A stretch of 64,000 nt of DNA from Alphaproteobacteria bacterium (GTDB lineage Bacteria > Pseudomonadota > Alphaproteobacteria > Caulobacterales > Caulobacteraceae): contig JAHJME010000009.1 of NCBI GenBank assembly GCA_018821435.1, forward strand, positions 124,001 to 188,000, read 5' to 3'. The notes under the pieces were generated by a model. It was not told where the DNA came from, made no database searches, and worked only from the letters and a program-made list of their open reading frames with translations. Made by a program: the position numbers and the translations under genes. Shown piece by piece: positions 28,158-36,079 of this stretch (positions are counted from its first letter, which is position 1; each line of letters begins with the position of its first letter).

Positions 28158-28409
28158 GTGGGGAAGTACGATCCGCTGGAAGGTCACCTGCGCCGTCAGA
28201 AGGCCGCGACCTATGACATGAGCTTCCGCGACATCGAGCGGCTCCTGGGCGCGCTGCTGCCGGCGCGCGCGCGCCGGCCCGATTGGTGGGCCTACGACGA
28301 CGCGCAGGGATCGGGTCCCGTCCAGTGCCTCGCCTGGCGGCGGGCCGGCTATCGCGCGCACCTGTTGAAAGATGACGAGCGGGTGCGCTTCGAGCGCATC
28401 GCGCGCTGA
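28158..28409 (+). CDS. DUF7662-like small protein
   Basis: An 83-residue protein: KYDPLEGHLRRQ, then TYDMSFRDIERLLGALLPARARRPDWWAYD. This matches the pattern of a small family (DUF7662-like) of unknown function, in which KYDPL opens the domain. The GTG at 28158, with GAACGAGG upstream, places the start just before that motif; an ATG-independent longer start at 28116 is possible. It is convergent with the hybrid kinase, 6 bases apart. Confidence 0.6.
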   Translation: MGKYDPLEGHLRRQKAATYDMSFRDIERLLGALLPARARRPDWWAYDDAQGSGPVQCLAWRRAGYRAHLLKDDERVRFERIAR

Positions 28410-28415
28410 ACCCGC

Positions 28416-30494
28416 TCAGGCCGCCACGACCTCGCCGGTTGCGTCGCGACCGACCCAGCGCACCAGGCAGGCATGGAGGTCTTCGATCTCCACCGGCTTG
28501 CCGACGCTGTCGACCATCCCCGCCGCCCGCATCCGCGCCCGCTGTTCCGGCAGGACGTCGGCGCTCATGGCGATGATCGGGGTGCGGCTGACCGCGCCGG
28601 GCAGCGCCCGGATGGCCCGTGTGGCGGCCAGGCCGTCGACGCCGGGCATATGGACGTCCATCAGGATCGCGTCGTACCGGCGGATCTGCGCCGCCTCGAT
28701 CGCCTCGCGGCCGTCGCAGGCGACATCGACCGTGCAGCCCAGGATGCCGAGGATCGTCACGCCCAACTCGCGGTTCACGGGATGGTCGTCGACCAGCAGG
28801 ATGTGGGCGCTCAGGGCGGCGTCCTCGCCGGTGTCGCTCTCGGCCTGGACCACCGGCGCGGCGCGCGGCAGCGGGACCTCCAGCCAGAAGGTCGAGCCTT
28901 CGCCCAGGGTCGACTGGACCCCGACGCGCCCGTCCATCGCCTCGATCAGCCCCCGGCAGATGGCCAGGCCCAGCCCCGTTCCGCCATGGTTGCGGCTGAC
29001 CGAGCTGTCACCCTGGCTGAACCGCTGGAACAGCCCGGCCACGGCCTCCGGCCCGATGCCCACGCCGGTGTCGGCGATAGAGATGCGGACGCGGTCCATG
29101 TCGCCCAGCGGCTCGACGGCCAGGGTCAGGGCCACGCCGCCGGCGTCGGTGAACTTCACCGCGTTGTTCAGGAAGTTGAGCAGCACCTGACACAGGCGAT
29201 GGTCGTCGCAAACGTGGGCGGTCTGGATGTCGCCCTCGACGGTCATGGTCAGCGCCAGGCCCTTGCGGGCGGCCGTCTCGGCCACGATCGACAGCGCGTC
29301 CTGGCAGGCGGCGGTCAGATCCACCGGCTTGGGATCCAGCTCGATCCGGCCGGCCTCGACCTTGGAGAAGTCCAGGATGTCGTTGACGACGGTGAGCAGG
29401 GCGTTGCCCGAGCGCTTGATCAGGCCGACCTGGTGGCGGCTGTCGCCCGGCAGGTCCTGACGCAGGTCCAGCACCTGGGCGAACCCGATGATCGAGTTGA
29501 GGGGCGTGCGGATCTCGTGGCTCATGGTGGCCAGGAAGTCAGTCTTGGCGATCGACGCCGCCTCGGCGCGGCGACGCGCGCGGCGGTCCCCTGTGGAGCG
29601 GGCCACGACCAGCTGCCGCAGCCGCTGCTGGTGGGTCGCCATCAGGGCGGTGATGATGCCGGTGGCGAAGACCACGGCCAGATAGACCTGCATCGCGGCG
29701 ATCTGGCGGCTGGGCGCGGCCTGCTCGCCGATCAGCGCCGGCGGGCCGTGATAGATCCCCAACGACAGGATCACGCCGCAGATCAACACCATCGCCAGGG
29801 TGACCATCCGCGGCCCCATCCGGAGGCCGAGTAGCGTGAAGGCCGGGAACATGAACAGCAGCGCGATCGCGCCGTCCGGCGTGAAGATCAGGCTGGCCAG
29901 ACCGGCGACAAGTACGAGGGCGGTCGGAAGCTCCCAGGCGCGGGCAGGCATCGGCGCGGCCTGGCCGGGGCGGCCAAGTAGCAGGATGGCCGGCAGCACC
30001 AGCGACATGCCGAGGAACTTGGCGGCGAGCCGGCCCAGGATCATCTGGGTGGGGAACGCACCGGTCATGCCCATGATCACCAGGCCCAGCAGGCCCGTGC
30101 CGATGATCAGGACCGGCAGCAGGGCGCCGAAGATCAGGCTTGCGAACCGGCCGGGCGTCGTCAGCCGCGCCGCGTTCGCCCGGCGGGCCAGGAACACGAC
30201 GGCCAGGGCCTCGACCACGTTCAGCACGGAATAGCCGACGGCGTCGAAGAGTGGGTGATCGAACAGCAGGATGACCGCGCTTTGCACCACGAACCCCACC
30301 GCGAGACAGGGCGCGGTCCAGCGGGTGGGCAGCAGCAGCATCGCGCCGATGACGAAGGCGTTGGCCGTCCAGATGGTGTCGACGCCGCCGGCGCCTTCGC
30401 GCAGCACGTTGGTCATCCAGAGGTTCAGGGCGTAGCCGGCGCAAAGGACCGCGGCGGTGGCGACGTGGCGGCTCCGGCTCGAGATCCCTGACAT
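28416..30494 (-). CDS. MASE1-type hybrid histidine kinase
   Basis: A 692-residue inner-membrane sensor. Residues about 10-290 form eight or so membrane helices of MASE1 type. HisKA follows with phospho-acceptor His326 (MSHEIRTPL), then HATPase with N box (LLNFLNNAVKF), G1 (DTGVGIG) and G2 (GGTGLGLAI). A receiver domain at about 563-680 has Asp613 (LMDVHMPG) and Lys666. No output domain is present, so phosphate presumably passes to a separate Hpt or regulator. It is divergent from the thiolase gene that opens the catabolic island. Confidence 0.92.
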   Translation of the reverse strand: MSGISSRSRHVATAAVLCAGYALNLWMTNVLREGAGGVDTIWTANAFVIGAMLLLPTRWTAPCLAVGFVVQSAVILLFDHPLFDAVGYSVLNVVEALAVVFLARRANAARLTTPGRFASLIFGALLPVLIIGTGLLGLVIMGMTGAFPTQMILGRLAAKFLGMSLVLPAILLLGRPGQAAPMPARAWELPTALVLVAGLASLIFTPDGAIALLFMFPAFTLLGLRMGPRMVTLAMVLICGVILSLGIYHGPPALIGEQAAPSRQIAAMQVYLAVVFATGIITALMATHQQRLRQLVVARSTGDRRARRRAEAASIAKTDFLATMSHEIRTPLNSIIGFAQVLDLRQDLPGDSRHQVGLIKRSGNALLTVVNDILDFSKVEAGRIELDPKPVDLTAACQDALSIVAETAARKGLALTMTVEGDIQTAHVCDDHRLCQVLLNFLNNAVKFTDAGGVALTLAVEPLGDMDRVRISIADTGVGIGPEAVAGLFQRFSQGDSSVSRNHGGTGLGLAICRGLIEAMDGRVGVQSTLGEGSTFWLEVPLPRAAPVVQAESDTGEDAALSAHILLVDDHPVNRELGVTILGILGCTVDVACDGREAIEAAQIRRYDAILMDVHMPGVDGLAATRAIRALPGAVSRTPIIAMSADVLPEQRARMRAAGMVDSVGKPVEIEDLHACLVRWVGRDATGEVVAA

Positions 30495-30620
30495 GCCGTC
30501 TTCCTGGACGCTTACGAAAGCGCCGACCCTAAGGCCCGCCCGCCAACGAAACCTTAAGTCGGCGAATCCGGGTCTCGTCGCGACATGAGTTCACAACGAC
30601 GTCCGGCGCTTTCGCATCGG

Positions 30621-30635
30621 CGGTAACTTCGCTTA
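30621..30635 (+). promoter_or_regulatory. island motif, copy 1 (degenerate)
   Basis: CGGTAACTTCGCTTA ends 39 bases before the thiolase ATG at 30675. It keeps the GGTNACTT core but diverges after it. The spacing to the start codon matches the better copies. Confidence 0.4.
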
Positions 30636-30674
30636 CAAGACTCACTCGTCAGAGCGTGTTGCGCGGGAAAAATC

Positions 30675-31883
30675 ATGTCGGTCTACATCTTCGACGCCGT
30701 GCGGACTCCCCGCGGCAAGGGGCGGCCCGACGGATCGCTGGCCGGCTTCGCGCCCAGCCAGCTGGTGGCCCAACTGGTGCGGGCGCTGGAGCGGCGCAAC
30801 GGCCGCGACGCTGTCCGAGCCGCCGAGCATTTCACCCTGGGCTGCGTCACCCAGGTCGGCGGCCAGGGCGGGCACATCGCACTGGCGTCGCGGATCCAGG
30901 CGGACCTGCCCGACAGCATGGCCTGCCTGACGATCAACAACTTCTGCGTCTCGGGCTTGAGCGCCCTGGCCGACGCCGCGCGGCGGGTGGCCAGCGGCCA
31001 GGCCGAACTGGCGCTGGCCGGCGGCGTGGAGAGCATGTCGCGGGTCGTGTTCCTGGCCGACCAGGCCGACTACTACGCCGATATGGCCCTGGCCGGTTCG
31101 ATGGGCTGGGCGCCGGTCGGCGTGGCCGCCGACCTGCTGGCGACCCGCGAGGGCTTGGCCCGGCCTGCGATGGACGCCGCCGTGCTCCGCTCGCACGGCC
31201 GCGCCGCGCAGGCCTGGGATCGAGGCTTCTACGACGGCCGGGTGATCCCCGTGCAGACCCCCGACGGGACCGTGGCGCTGGCCCGGGACGAGAACATCCG
31301 CGACTTCGGCGACGGCGCCAGCCTGGCCCGGCTGGGTCCGGTGTTCGCGGCGCCCGGCGCGGCGGGGTTCGACGAGATCATCCTGACGCACAAGCCTGAG
31401 ATCGGGGCGATCCAGCACCTGCACACCGTCGCCCACTGCCCGCCCATCTCGGATGGGGCGTCCCTGCTGCTGCTGGGAACCCGCGAGGCTGGCAAACGGC
31501 TGGGCCTGACGCCGCTGGCGCGCATCCGCGCGGTGGCCGAGGCCGCCGACGACCATGTCATGCAGCTCACCGCCGGCTACCGGGCGATGACCCTGGTGCT
31601 GGAACGCGCCGACATGACGCTGAGCGACATGGGCGCGATCGAATTCATGGAGGCGTTCGCCGCCGTGCCCGTGCTGTTCGAGCGGGACTTCGAGCCCGAC
31701 ATGGCCCGCGTGAACCCCAACGGCGGCCACCTGGCCATGGGCCATCCGATGGGCGCGACGGGCGCGATCCTGACCACCACCCTGCTGGACGACATGGTCC
31801 AGCTCGACGCCGACACCGGCCTGGTCGTGGCGACCGGCGGCGTCGGCGTCGGCGCGGCGATGGTGCTGGAGCGGCTGGCCTGA
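30675..31883 (+). CDS. thiolase-fold acyl-CoA acyltransferase lacking the second catalytic Cys
   Basis: A 402-residue thiolase. The acylated Cys91 (NNFCVSGLSAL) and His357 (GHPMGATGA) are present. The C-terminal motif that normally supplies a second cysteine (C-x-G) reads VVATGGVGVG, with Thr387 at the expected position, and the usual NEAFA is MEAFA (Met325). It may therefore be a weak or altered thiolase, or one that uses another base. It is the first gene of the island and carries a degenerate island motif upstream. Confidence 0.85.
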   Translation: MSVYIFDAVRTPRGKGRPDGSLAGFAPSQLVAQLVRALERRNGRDAVRAAEHFTLGCVTQVGGQGGHIALASRIQADLPDSMACLTINNFCVSGLSALADAARRVASGQAELALAGGVESMSRVVFLADQADYYADMALAGSMGWAPVGVAADLLATREGLARPAMDAAVLRSHGRAAQAWDRGFYDGRVIPVQTPDGTVALARDENIRDFGDGASLARLGPVFAAPGAAGFDEIILTHKPEIGAIQHLHTVAHCPPISDGASLLLLGTREAGKRLGLTPLARIRAVAEAADDHVMQLTAGYRAMTLVLERADMTLSDMGAIEFMEAFAAVPVLFERDFEPDMARVNPNGGHLAMGHPMGATGAILTTTLLDDMVQLDADTGLVVATGGVGVGAAMVLERLA

Positions 31884-31887
31884 GGAG

Positions 31888-32355
31888 CTACTTCTCGCCG
31901 ACGCCCATCTCGCGCATCAGCTCGGCGCGGTCGTAGTATTCGCGCCACTCCTGGACCTTGCCGTCGCGGATATCCAGGACGCCCACCACCGGCACCGCGC
32001 CCGACTTGCCGTTGTAGACGAAGCGGTCGGTGCGCTCGATGAACACCAGGCCGTCGATGACCCCCATGTGGGCCACGTCCAGGGTGACGCCGCCCGGCGC
32101 GCCCTTCCCCAGCGCGGCGATGCGCTGGTAGATCGCCTCGCGCCCGGTCACCGGCTCGATCATCATCGAGCGCAGCACGCCCTTCTCGGCGAACAGGTCG
32201 CCCACCTTGCGCCAGTCGGCGGCCTTCCAGGCAGCGATCATCTCGCGGGCGACGGCGATCTTCGCCTGGTCGCTGTCGGCGGCCGCGGCCCGCATCGGCG
32301 CGGCGCTCGCCGCCATCGCCAGCACCACGGCCAGCACGCTCAGGATACGCTTCAT
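31888..32355 (-). CDS. secreted NTF2-fold protein, limonene-epoxide-hydrolase-like
   Basis: A 155-residue protein with a signal peptide (residues 1-26, ending AAAA). The mature domain ends in a pattern close to limonene-1,2-epoxide hydrolase: IERTD (the Arg and Asp of the known catalytic triad), then VVGVLDIRDGKVQEWREYYD, where the third catalytic Asp is replaced by Glu. Epoxide hydrolysis is possible but unproven; SnoaL-type isomerase or cyclase activity is the alternative. It is convergent with the thiolase gene. Confidence 0.7.
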   Translation of the reverse strand: MKRILSVLAVVLAMAASAAPMRAAAADSDQAKIAVAREMIAAWKAADWRKVGDLFAEKGVLRSMMIEPVTGREAIYQRIAALGKGAPGGVTLDVAHMGVIDGLVFIERTDRFVYNGKSGAVPVVGVLDIRDGKVQEWREYYDRAELMREMGVGEK

Positions 32356-32392
32356 CTTCCCTCCAGGCCCTCTTGCGGGGCGCCGACCGATC

Positions 32393-32407
32393 AGGTCACT
32401 TGCACAA
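32393..32407 (+). promoter_or_regulatory. island motif, copy 2
   Basis: AGGTCACTTGCACAA lies in the 122-base divergent region between the LEH-like gene (start 32355) and the carotenoid-oxygenase gene (start 32478). Its orientation matches the oxygenase gene. Confidence 0.6.
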
Positions 32408-32477
32408 CAAGACCATGATGGTAGGTTGAAGTCCAGGGCGGTCCCGCGACCGCCGAAACGAGTCTCGGAGAGCTCTC

Positions 32478-33956
32478 ATGAAGATGGAGCGCCTGCCGCC
32501 GGTGCAAGTCAGCCTGCGGCCCAGCAACCACCCCTATCTCACCGGGGCCTGGACCCCGCTGCATGAGGAGGTGAACGCCGAGGACCTCGAGGTGCTCGAG
32601 GGCGCCATCCCCACCGACATCGACGGCATCTATGTCCGCAACACCGAGAACCCGGTGCAGCAACCCCTGGGCCGCCACCACCCGTTCGACGGCGACGGCA
32701 TGCTGCACACCATCAGCTTCCAGAACGGCCGCGCCGACTACCGCAACCGCTTCGTCCGGACCCGCGGCTTCGAGGCCGAGCAGGAAGCCGGCCAAGCCCT
32801 GTGGGGCGGGCTGATGGACGGTCCCGAGGTGTCACTGCGCCCCGGCTTCGGCGCGCACGGCGGCCTGAAGGACTCCTCCAGCACCGATGCTGTGATCCAC
32901 GGCGGCAAGATCGTCTCGACCTTCTACCAGTGCGGAGAGGCCTACTGGCTGGATCCCGAGACCCTGGAGCAGGGCGGCGTCGCCAGCTGGGGTCCGCTGG
33001 ACGGGGTGTCGGCCCACACCAAGGTCGACGAGGCCACCGGGGAACTGCTGTTCTTCAACTACTCCAAGCACGCGCCCTACATGCACTACGGCGTGGTCGA
33101 TCGGCACGGGAAGCTGGTCCACTACGTGCCCGTGCCGCTGTCCGGCCCGCGCCTGCCGCACGACATGGCGTTCACCTCCAACTACTCGATCCTCAACGAC
33201 CTGCCGGTGTTCTGGGACGAAGAACTGCTGAAGCGGAACGTCCATGCGGTGCGCCTGCACAAGGGCCTGCCGTCGCGCTTCGCGATCATCCCCCGCTACG
33301 GCCAGACCAAGGAGATCCGCTGGTTCGAGGCCGACCCGACCTACATCCTGCACTTCCTCAACGCCTACGAAGACGGCGACGAGATCGTCATGGACGCCTA
33401 CTTCCAGGAGAACCCGACGCCCCGCCCGCTGGCCGATGCGCCGGACGGCCACGCCCACCTGATGGCGTTCCTGGACGAGCACAGCTTCCGCTCCAAGCTG
33501 CACCGCTGGCGCTTCAACCTGAAGACCGGCGAGACGACCGAGAAGCACCTGGACGAGCGCATCCTGGAGTTCGGGATGTTCAACCAGCGCTATGCCGGCA
33601 AGCCCTATCGCTACGCCTATTCCACCACGTCGAAGCCGGGCTGGTTCCTGTTCAACGGGTTCGTGAAACACGACCTGGAGACGGGGGAGTCCTGGAGCCT
33701 CGCCCTGCCCGACGGCGTCTACGCCAGCGAAGCGCCCTTCGTGCCGCGCATCGGCGCCACCGACGAGGACGACGGCTACCTGGTCAGCTTCCTGATCGAC
33801 GAGAACAAGCAGACCTCCGAGTGCGTGCTGATCGACTGCAAGCACTTCGAGGCCGGTCCCGTCTGCCGGATCGCCCTGCCCCACAAGCTCTGCAGCGGCA
33901 CCCACGCCGCCTGGGCGGACCGCGAGTTCATCCGCAACGGCTTCGTCGCGGCCTAG
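32478..33956 (+). CDS. carotenoid/stilbene cleavage oxygenase (RPE65 family)
   Basis: A 492-residue seven-bladed-propeller oxygenase that would use Fe(II) and O2 to cleave an alkene bond in a carotenoid, apocarotenoid or stilbene. All four iron-ligand histidines are identifiable: His180 (VSAHTKV), His228 (PHDMAF), His292 (LHFLNAYED) and His476 (GTHAAW). No signal peptide is visible. Carotenoid-cleaving and lignostilbene-cleaving members cannot be separated from sequence alone. It heads a probable operon with an SDR and an NTF2-fold gene. Confidence 0.88.
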   Translation: MKMERLPPVQVSLRPSNHPYLTGAWTPLHEEVNAEDLEVLEGAIPTDIDGIYVRNTENPVQQPLGRHHPFDGDGMLHTISFQNGRADYRNRFVRTRGFEAEQEAGQALWGGLMDGPEVSLRPGFGAHGGLKDSSSTDAVIHGGKIVSTFYQCGEAYWLDPETLEQGGVASWGPLDGVSAHTKVDEATGELLFFNYSKHAPYMHYGVVDRHGKLVHYVPVPLSGPRLPHDMAFTSNYSILNDLPVFWDEELLKRNVHAVRLHKGLPSRFAIIPRYGQTKEIRWFEADPTYILHFLNAYEDGDEIVMDAYFQENPTPRPLADAPDGHAHLMAFLDEHSFRSKLHRWRFNLKTGETTEKHLDERILEFGMFNQRYAGKPYRYAYSTTSKPGWFLFNGFVKHDLETGESWSLALPDGVYASEAPFVPRIGATDEDDGYLVSFLIDENKQTSECVLIDCKHFEAGPVCRIALPHKLCSGTHAAWADREFIRNGFVAA

Positions 33957-33987
33957 GGCCGTCATCTCAAAAACAAGAAGACCACAC

Positions 33988-34746
33988 ATGGAAATCAAAG
34001 GGAGCGTCGCCCTGGTCACGGGCGGGAATCGGGGCATCGGCGAGGCGTTCGTTCGCGCCTTCCTCGCGGCCGGCGCAGCCAAGGTTTACGTCGGGACCCG
34101 CGACGTCGCCAACGCCCAACACCTGGTCGACGAAGGCCAGGGGCGCGTCGTGGCGGTGGAACTGGACGTCAGCAAGCCCGAGCAAATCGAGGCCGCCGCC
34201 GCCCGCTGCCAGGATGTCAGCATCCTGGTCAACAACGCCGGCCAGTTCGCCATGCAGACCCTGCTCAAGGCGCCCGACCTGACCGCCGCGCGCAGCGAGA
34301 TGGAGATCAACTACTTCGGCCCGCTGGCCATGTGCCGCGCCTTCGCGCCGATCCTGGGCAAGCATCCGGAAAGCGCCATCGCCAACGTGCTGTCCGCCGG
34401 CGGTCTCGTCGCGGTTCCGGGCATGGGCGGCTACAGCCCGTCGAAGTTCGCGGGGCGGGCCATGTCCACCTGCGTACGCGCCGAACTGGCCCCGCAGAAC
34501 ACCAGCGTCAGCGCCCTGATCGTCGGCTCGGTCGACACCCGCATGTCCAGCCATGTGGAAGGCGCCAAGGAGACGCCGGAGACCATCGCGCAGGTCGGCC
34601 TGAAGGCCATCCGCCGCGGCGAGGGCGAGGTCGACACCGACTACATGGCCATCGAGGTCCGCGCCAACAAAGCGCGCGACCCCAAGGGCTTCGAACTGCT
34701 GATGCGCCGCTCGCTGTCGGGCGAACGCGTCACCACCGGCCGCTGA
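33988..34746 (+). CDS. short-chain dehydrogenase/reductase
   Basis: A 252-residue classical SDR: NAD(P) motif TGGNRGIG, NNAG, the catalytic Ser in VLSAGG and Tyr-x3-Lys in YSPSK. It follows the cleavage oxygenase by 31 bases and precedes an NTF2-fold gene by 13. It could oxidise or reduce the aldehyde or alcohol produced by oxygenase cleavage, which is inferred from context only. Confidence 0.88.
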   Translation: MEIKGSVALVTGGNRGIGEAFVRAFLAAGAAKVYVGTRDVANAQHLVDEGQGRVVAVELDVSKPEQIEAAAARCQDVSILVNNAGQFAMQTLLKAPDLTAARSEMEINYFGPLAMCRAFAPILGKHPESAIANVLSAGGLVAVPGMGGYSPSKFAGRAMSTCVRAELAPQNTSVSALIVGSVDTRMSSHVEGAKETPETIAQVGLKAIRRGEGEVDTDYMAIEVRANKARDPKGFELLMRRSLSGERVTTGR

Positions 34747-34759
34747 GCAAGGAAACCCG

Positions 34760-35146
34760 ATGACCGCCCAAGAATATCTCGACTTCGCCGACCGCTTCGT
34801 CGGCGCCATCCAGAGCGGCGATGTCGCCACGGTCCGCGCCTGCTACGCGCCGGACGCCAAGCTCTGGCACAACAGCGACGGGATCGAGCAGACGGTCGAT
34901 CAAAATATGAAGGTGCTGGACTGGTTCATCCGCACCCTGCCCGACCGCAACTATCGCGTGGTGCGGCGCGAGGCGCTGCCGGACGGCTTCCTGCAGCAGC
35001 ATGTGCTGGAGGCCACCCTGCCCGACGGCACGAAGTGGGCGATGGACGCCTGCTGCGTGATCAAGATGAAGGACGGCGTCATCGTCCGCCTGGACGAGTA
35101 CCTCGACAGCGCCAAGTCGACCGCGCTGCGCAGCTTCGGCCGCTAG
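34760..35146 (+). CDS. SnoaL-like NTF2-fold protein
   Basis: A 128-residue cytoplasmic protein of the NTF2/SnoaL superfamily: an N-terminal helix (YLDFADRFVGAIQSGDV) and a curved sheet ending VIVRLDEYLDSA. Of the five such proteins in this island it is the least like limonene-epoxide hydrolase, because it lacks the ER-x-D segment. It is the last gene of the oxygenase-SDR operon. Members act as isomerases, hydrolases or dehydratases; the reaction here is unknown. Confidence 0.72.
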   Translation: MTAQEYLDFADRFVGAIQSGDVATVRACYAPDAKLWHNSDGIEQTVDQNMKVLDWFIRTLPDRNYRVVRREALPDGFLQQHVLEATLPDGTKWAMDACCVIKMKDGVIVRLDEYLDSAKSTALRSFGR

Positions 35147-35183
35147 GGTGAGCGGGCGGCGCCCGGCGCGCCGCCCCGACCGC

Positions 35184-35600
35184 CTATCGGGTCTTCTGGT
35201 CGAAGTCCTCGACCAGGCCCATGTTCTTCAGAAGGTGCGCGCGGTCGTAGTATTCGCGCCACACGCTGATCAGCGGCCCGTCGAACTCCAGCACGCCAAC
35301 CACCGGGGCCGAGCCGGCCTTCCCGCGGATCACGAACTCGTCCACCCGCTCCATGTAGAGGATGCCGTCGACGACCCCCATGTGGCTGATGTTGAGGGTG
35401 ATGGACTCCAGCCCGTCGCCCAGGCCGGCCACACGCTTGTAGACCGCTTCGCGCCCGACGATCGGGTCCACCATCATCGAATGCAGCACGCCGTCCGGCG
35501 TGAACATGTCGGCCACCTTGCGCCAGTCCATCGCCTTCCAGGCGGCGGCCATCGCGCGCCCCGCCGCGATCTTCTGCTCGTCCGACAAGCTCGCCGCCAT
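35184..35600 (-). CDS. NTF2-fold protein, limonene-epoxide-hydrolase-like
   Basis: A 138-residue relative of the protein at 31888, here without a signal peptide. It keeps MERVD, identical in pattern to the ERVD of limonene-epoxide hydrolase, and ends VVGVLEFDGPLISVWREYYD with Glu at the third triad position. The ATG at 35600 is preferred to a GTG one codon upstream. It is convergent with the SnoaL-like gene. Confidence 0.7.
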   Translation of the reverse strand: MAASLSDEQKIAAGRAMAAAWKAMDWRKVADMFTPDGVLHSMMVDPIVGREAVYKRVAGLGDGLESITLNISHMGVVDGILYMERVDEFVIRGKAGSAPVVGVLEFDGPLISVWREYYDRAHLLKNMGLVEDFDQKTR

Positions 35601-35655
35601 CACCCGCTCTCCTCACCGATTTACCGCGCCGAACCTCGCAAGGTCGGCGTCGTCA

Positions 35656-35670
35656 AATTAACTTGCATAA
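35656..35670 (+). promoter_or_regulatory. island motif, copy 3
   Basis: AATTAACTTGCATAA matches the consensus AGGTNACTTGCATAA over its 3' two thirds. It lies 53 bases upstream of the minus-strand LEH-like start at 35600, and far upstream of the receptor gene. Confidence 0.55.
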
Positions 35671-35771
35671 CGGTACCTACAGTTGGCAAGCTGTTTCTCG
35701 AGGAGTCGAAGCCCTAGGCGGCGACCCTTGCCAGACGCGTCTCCGGAAGGGGTTTTCGCGACTCGCGCGCT

Positions 35772-35786
35772 AGGTGACTTGCTTGA
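35772..35786 (+). promoter_or_regulatory. island motif, copy 4
   Basis: AGGTGACTTGCTTGA shares the AGGTGACTTGC core exactly with the copy upstream of the CoA ligase at 49317. It is about 300 bases upstream of the receptor start. Confidence 0.55.
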
Positions 35787-35949
35787 CGAGACGAAAAAAT
35801 TCCGCCTATCCTCGAAGATCAGGACAGGTCAGCGACACACAGGGAACAGGTCGTGGTCCGGAAGTGCAAATCCAATCTAGTTGCGTCGGAAGTCACGTGG
35901 GCGCGTGAGTTGCGACGTTGACGTAGAGTTGGAATAGAAAATAGCGCTC

Positions 35950-35964
35950 GTCTTACTTGTTGAA
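35950..35964 (+). promoter_or_regulatory. island motif, copy 5 (weak)
   Basis: GTCTTACTTGTTGAA retains TACTTG and the trailing AA. Its place immediately before the hairpin-rich leader suggests it marks the receptor promoter. Confidence 0.4.
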
Positions 35965-35969
35965 ATTCT

Positions 35970-36054
35970 CCGCGGCGTCTGACGCTCGCGGCAAATGCAA
36001 AAACAACCCCGCTAGATGCGGGGAGGAAACATGGGTCGAGGCGTCAAAGACGCC
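35970..36054 (+). promoter_or_regulatory. structured 5' leader of the TonB-receptor gene
   Basis: Three perfect stems follow one another: CCGCG-GCGTC with GACGC-(T)-CGCGG (35970-35991), CCCCGC/GCGGGG with a TAGAT loop (36007-36023) and GGCGTC/GACGCC with an AAA loop (36040-36054). I do not recognise a known riboswitch, and no cobalamin box is evident. Regulation by RNA folding is an inference. Confidence 0.45.
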
Positions 36055-36066
36055 CGCCTGATCTAG
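36031..36066 (+). CDS. possible 11-residue leader peptide
   Basis: ATG at 36031 follows a GGGGAGG ribosome-binding site and encodes MGRGVKDARLI, ending in TAG at 36064-36066. The stop sits on the edge of the receptor's own AGGGGGAG site, so reading it could affect access to that site. The frame differs from the receptor's. It may be fortuitous. Confidence 0.35.
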   Translation: MGRGVKDARLI

Positions 36067-36079
36067 GGGGAGATGAATA

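Larger units (their letters stand above)
35604..36079. other. 476-bp regulatory region upstream of a TonB receptor
   Basis: The region between the divergent LEH-like and TonB-receptor genes is less GC-rich than the coding sequence. It contains island motifs at 35656, 35772 and 35950, weaker partial copies near 35889-35913, three consecutive hairpins (35970-36054) and a short possible leader peptide (36031-36066). No gene of normal size is supported. Confidence 0.65.

Noticed and set aside
35970..36079. Cobalamin or other known riboswitch before the TonB receptor
   Set aside because: The stems are simple local hairpins and no B12 box or other known aptamer sequence is recognisable.
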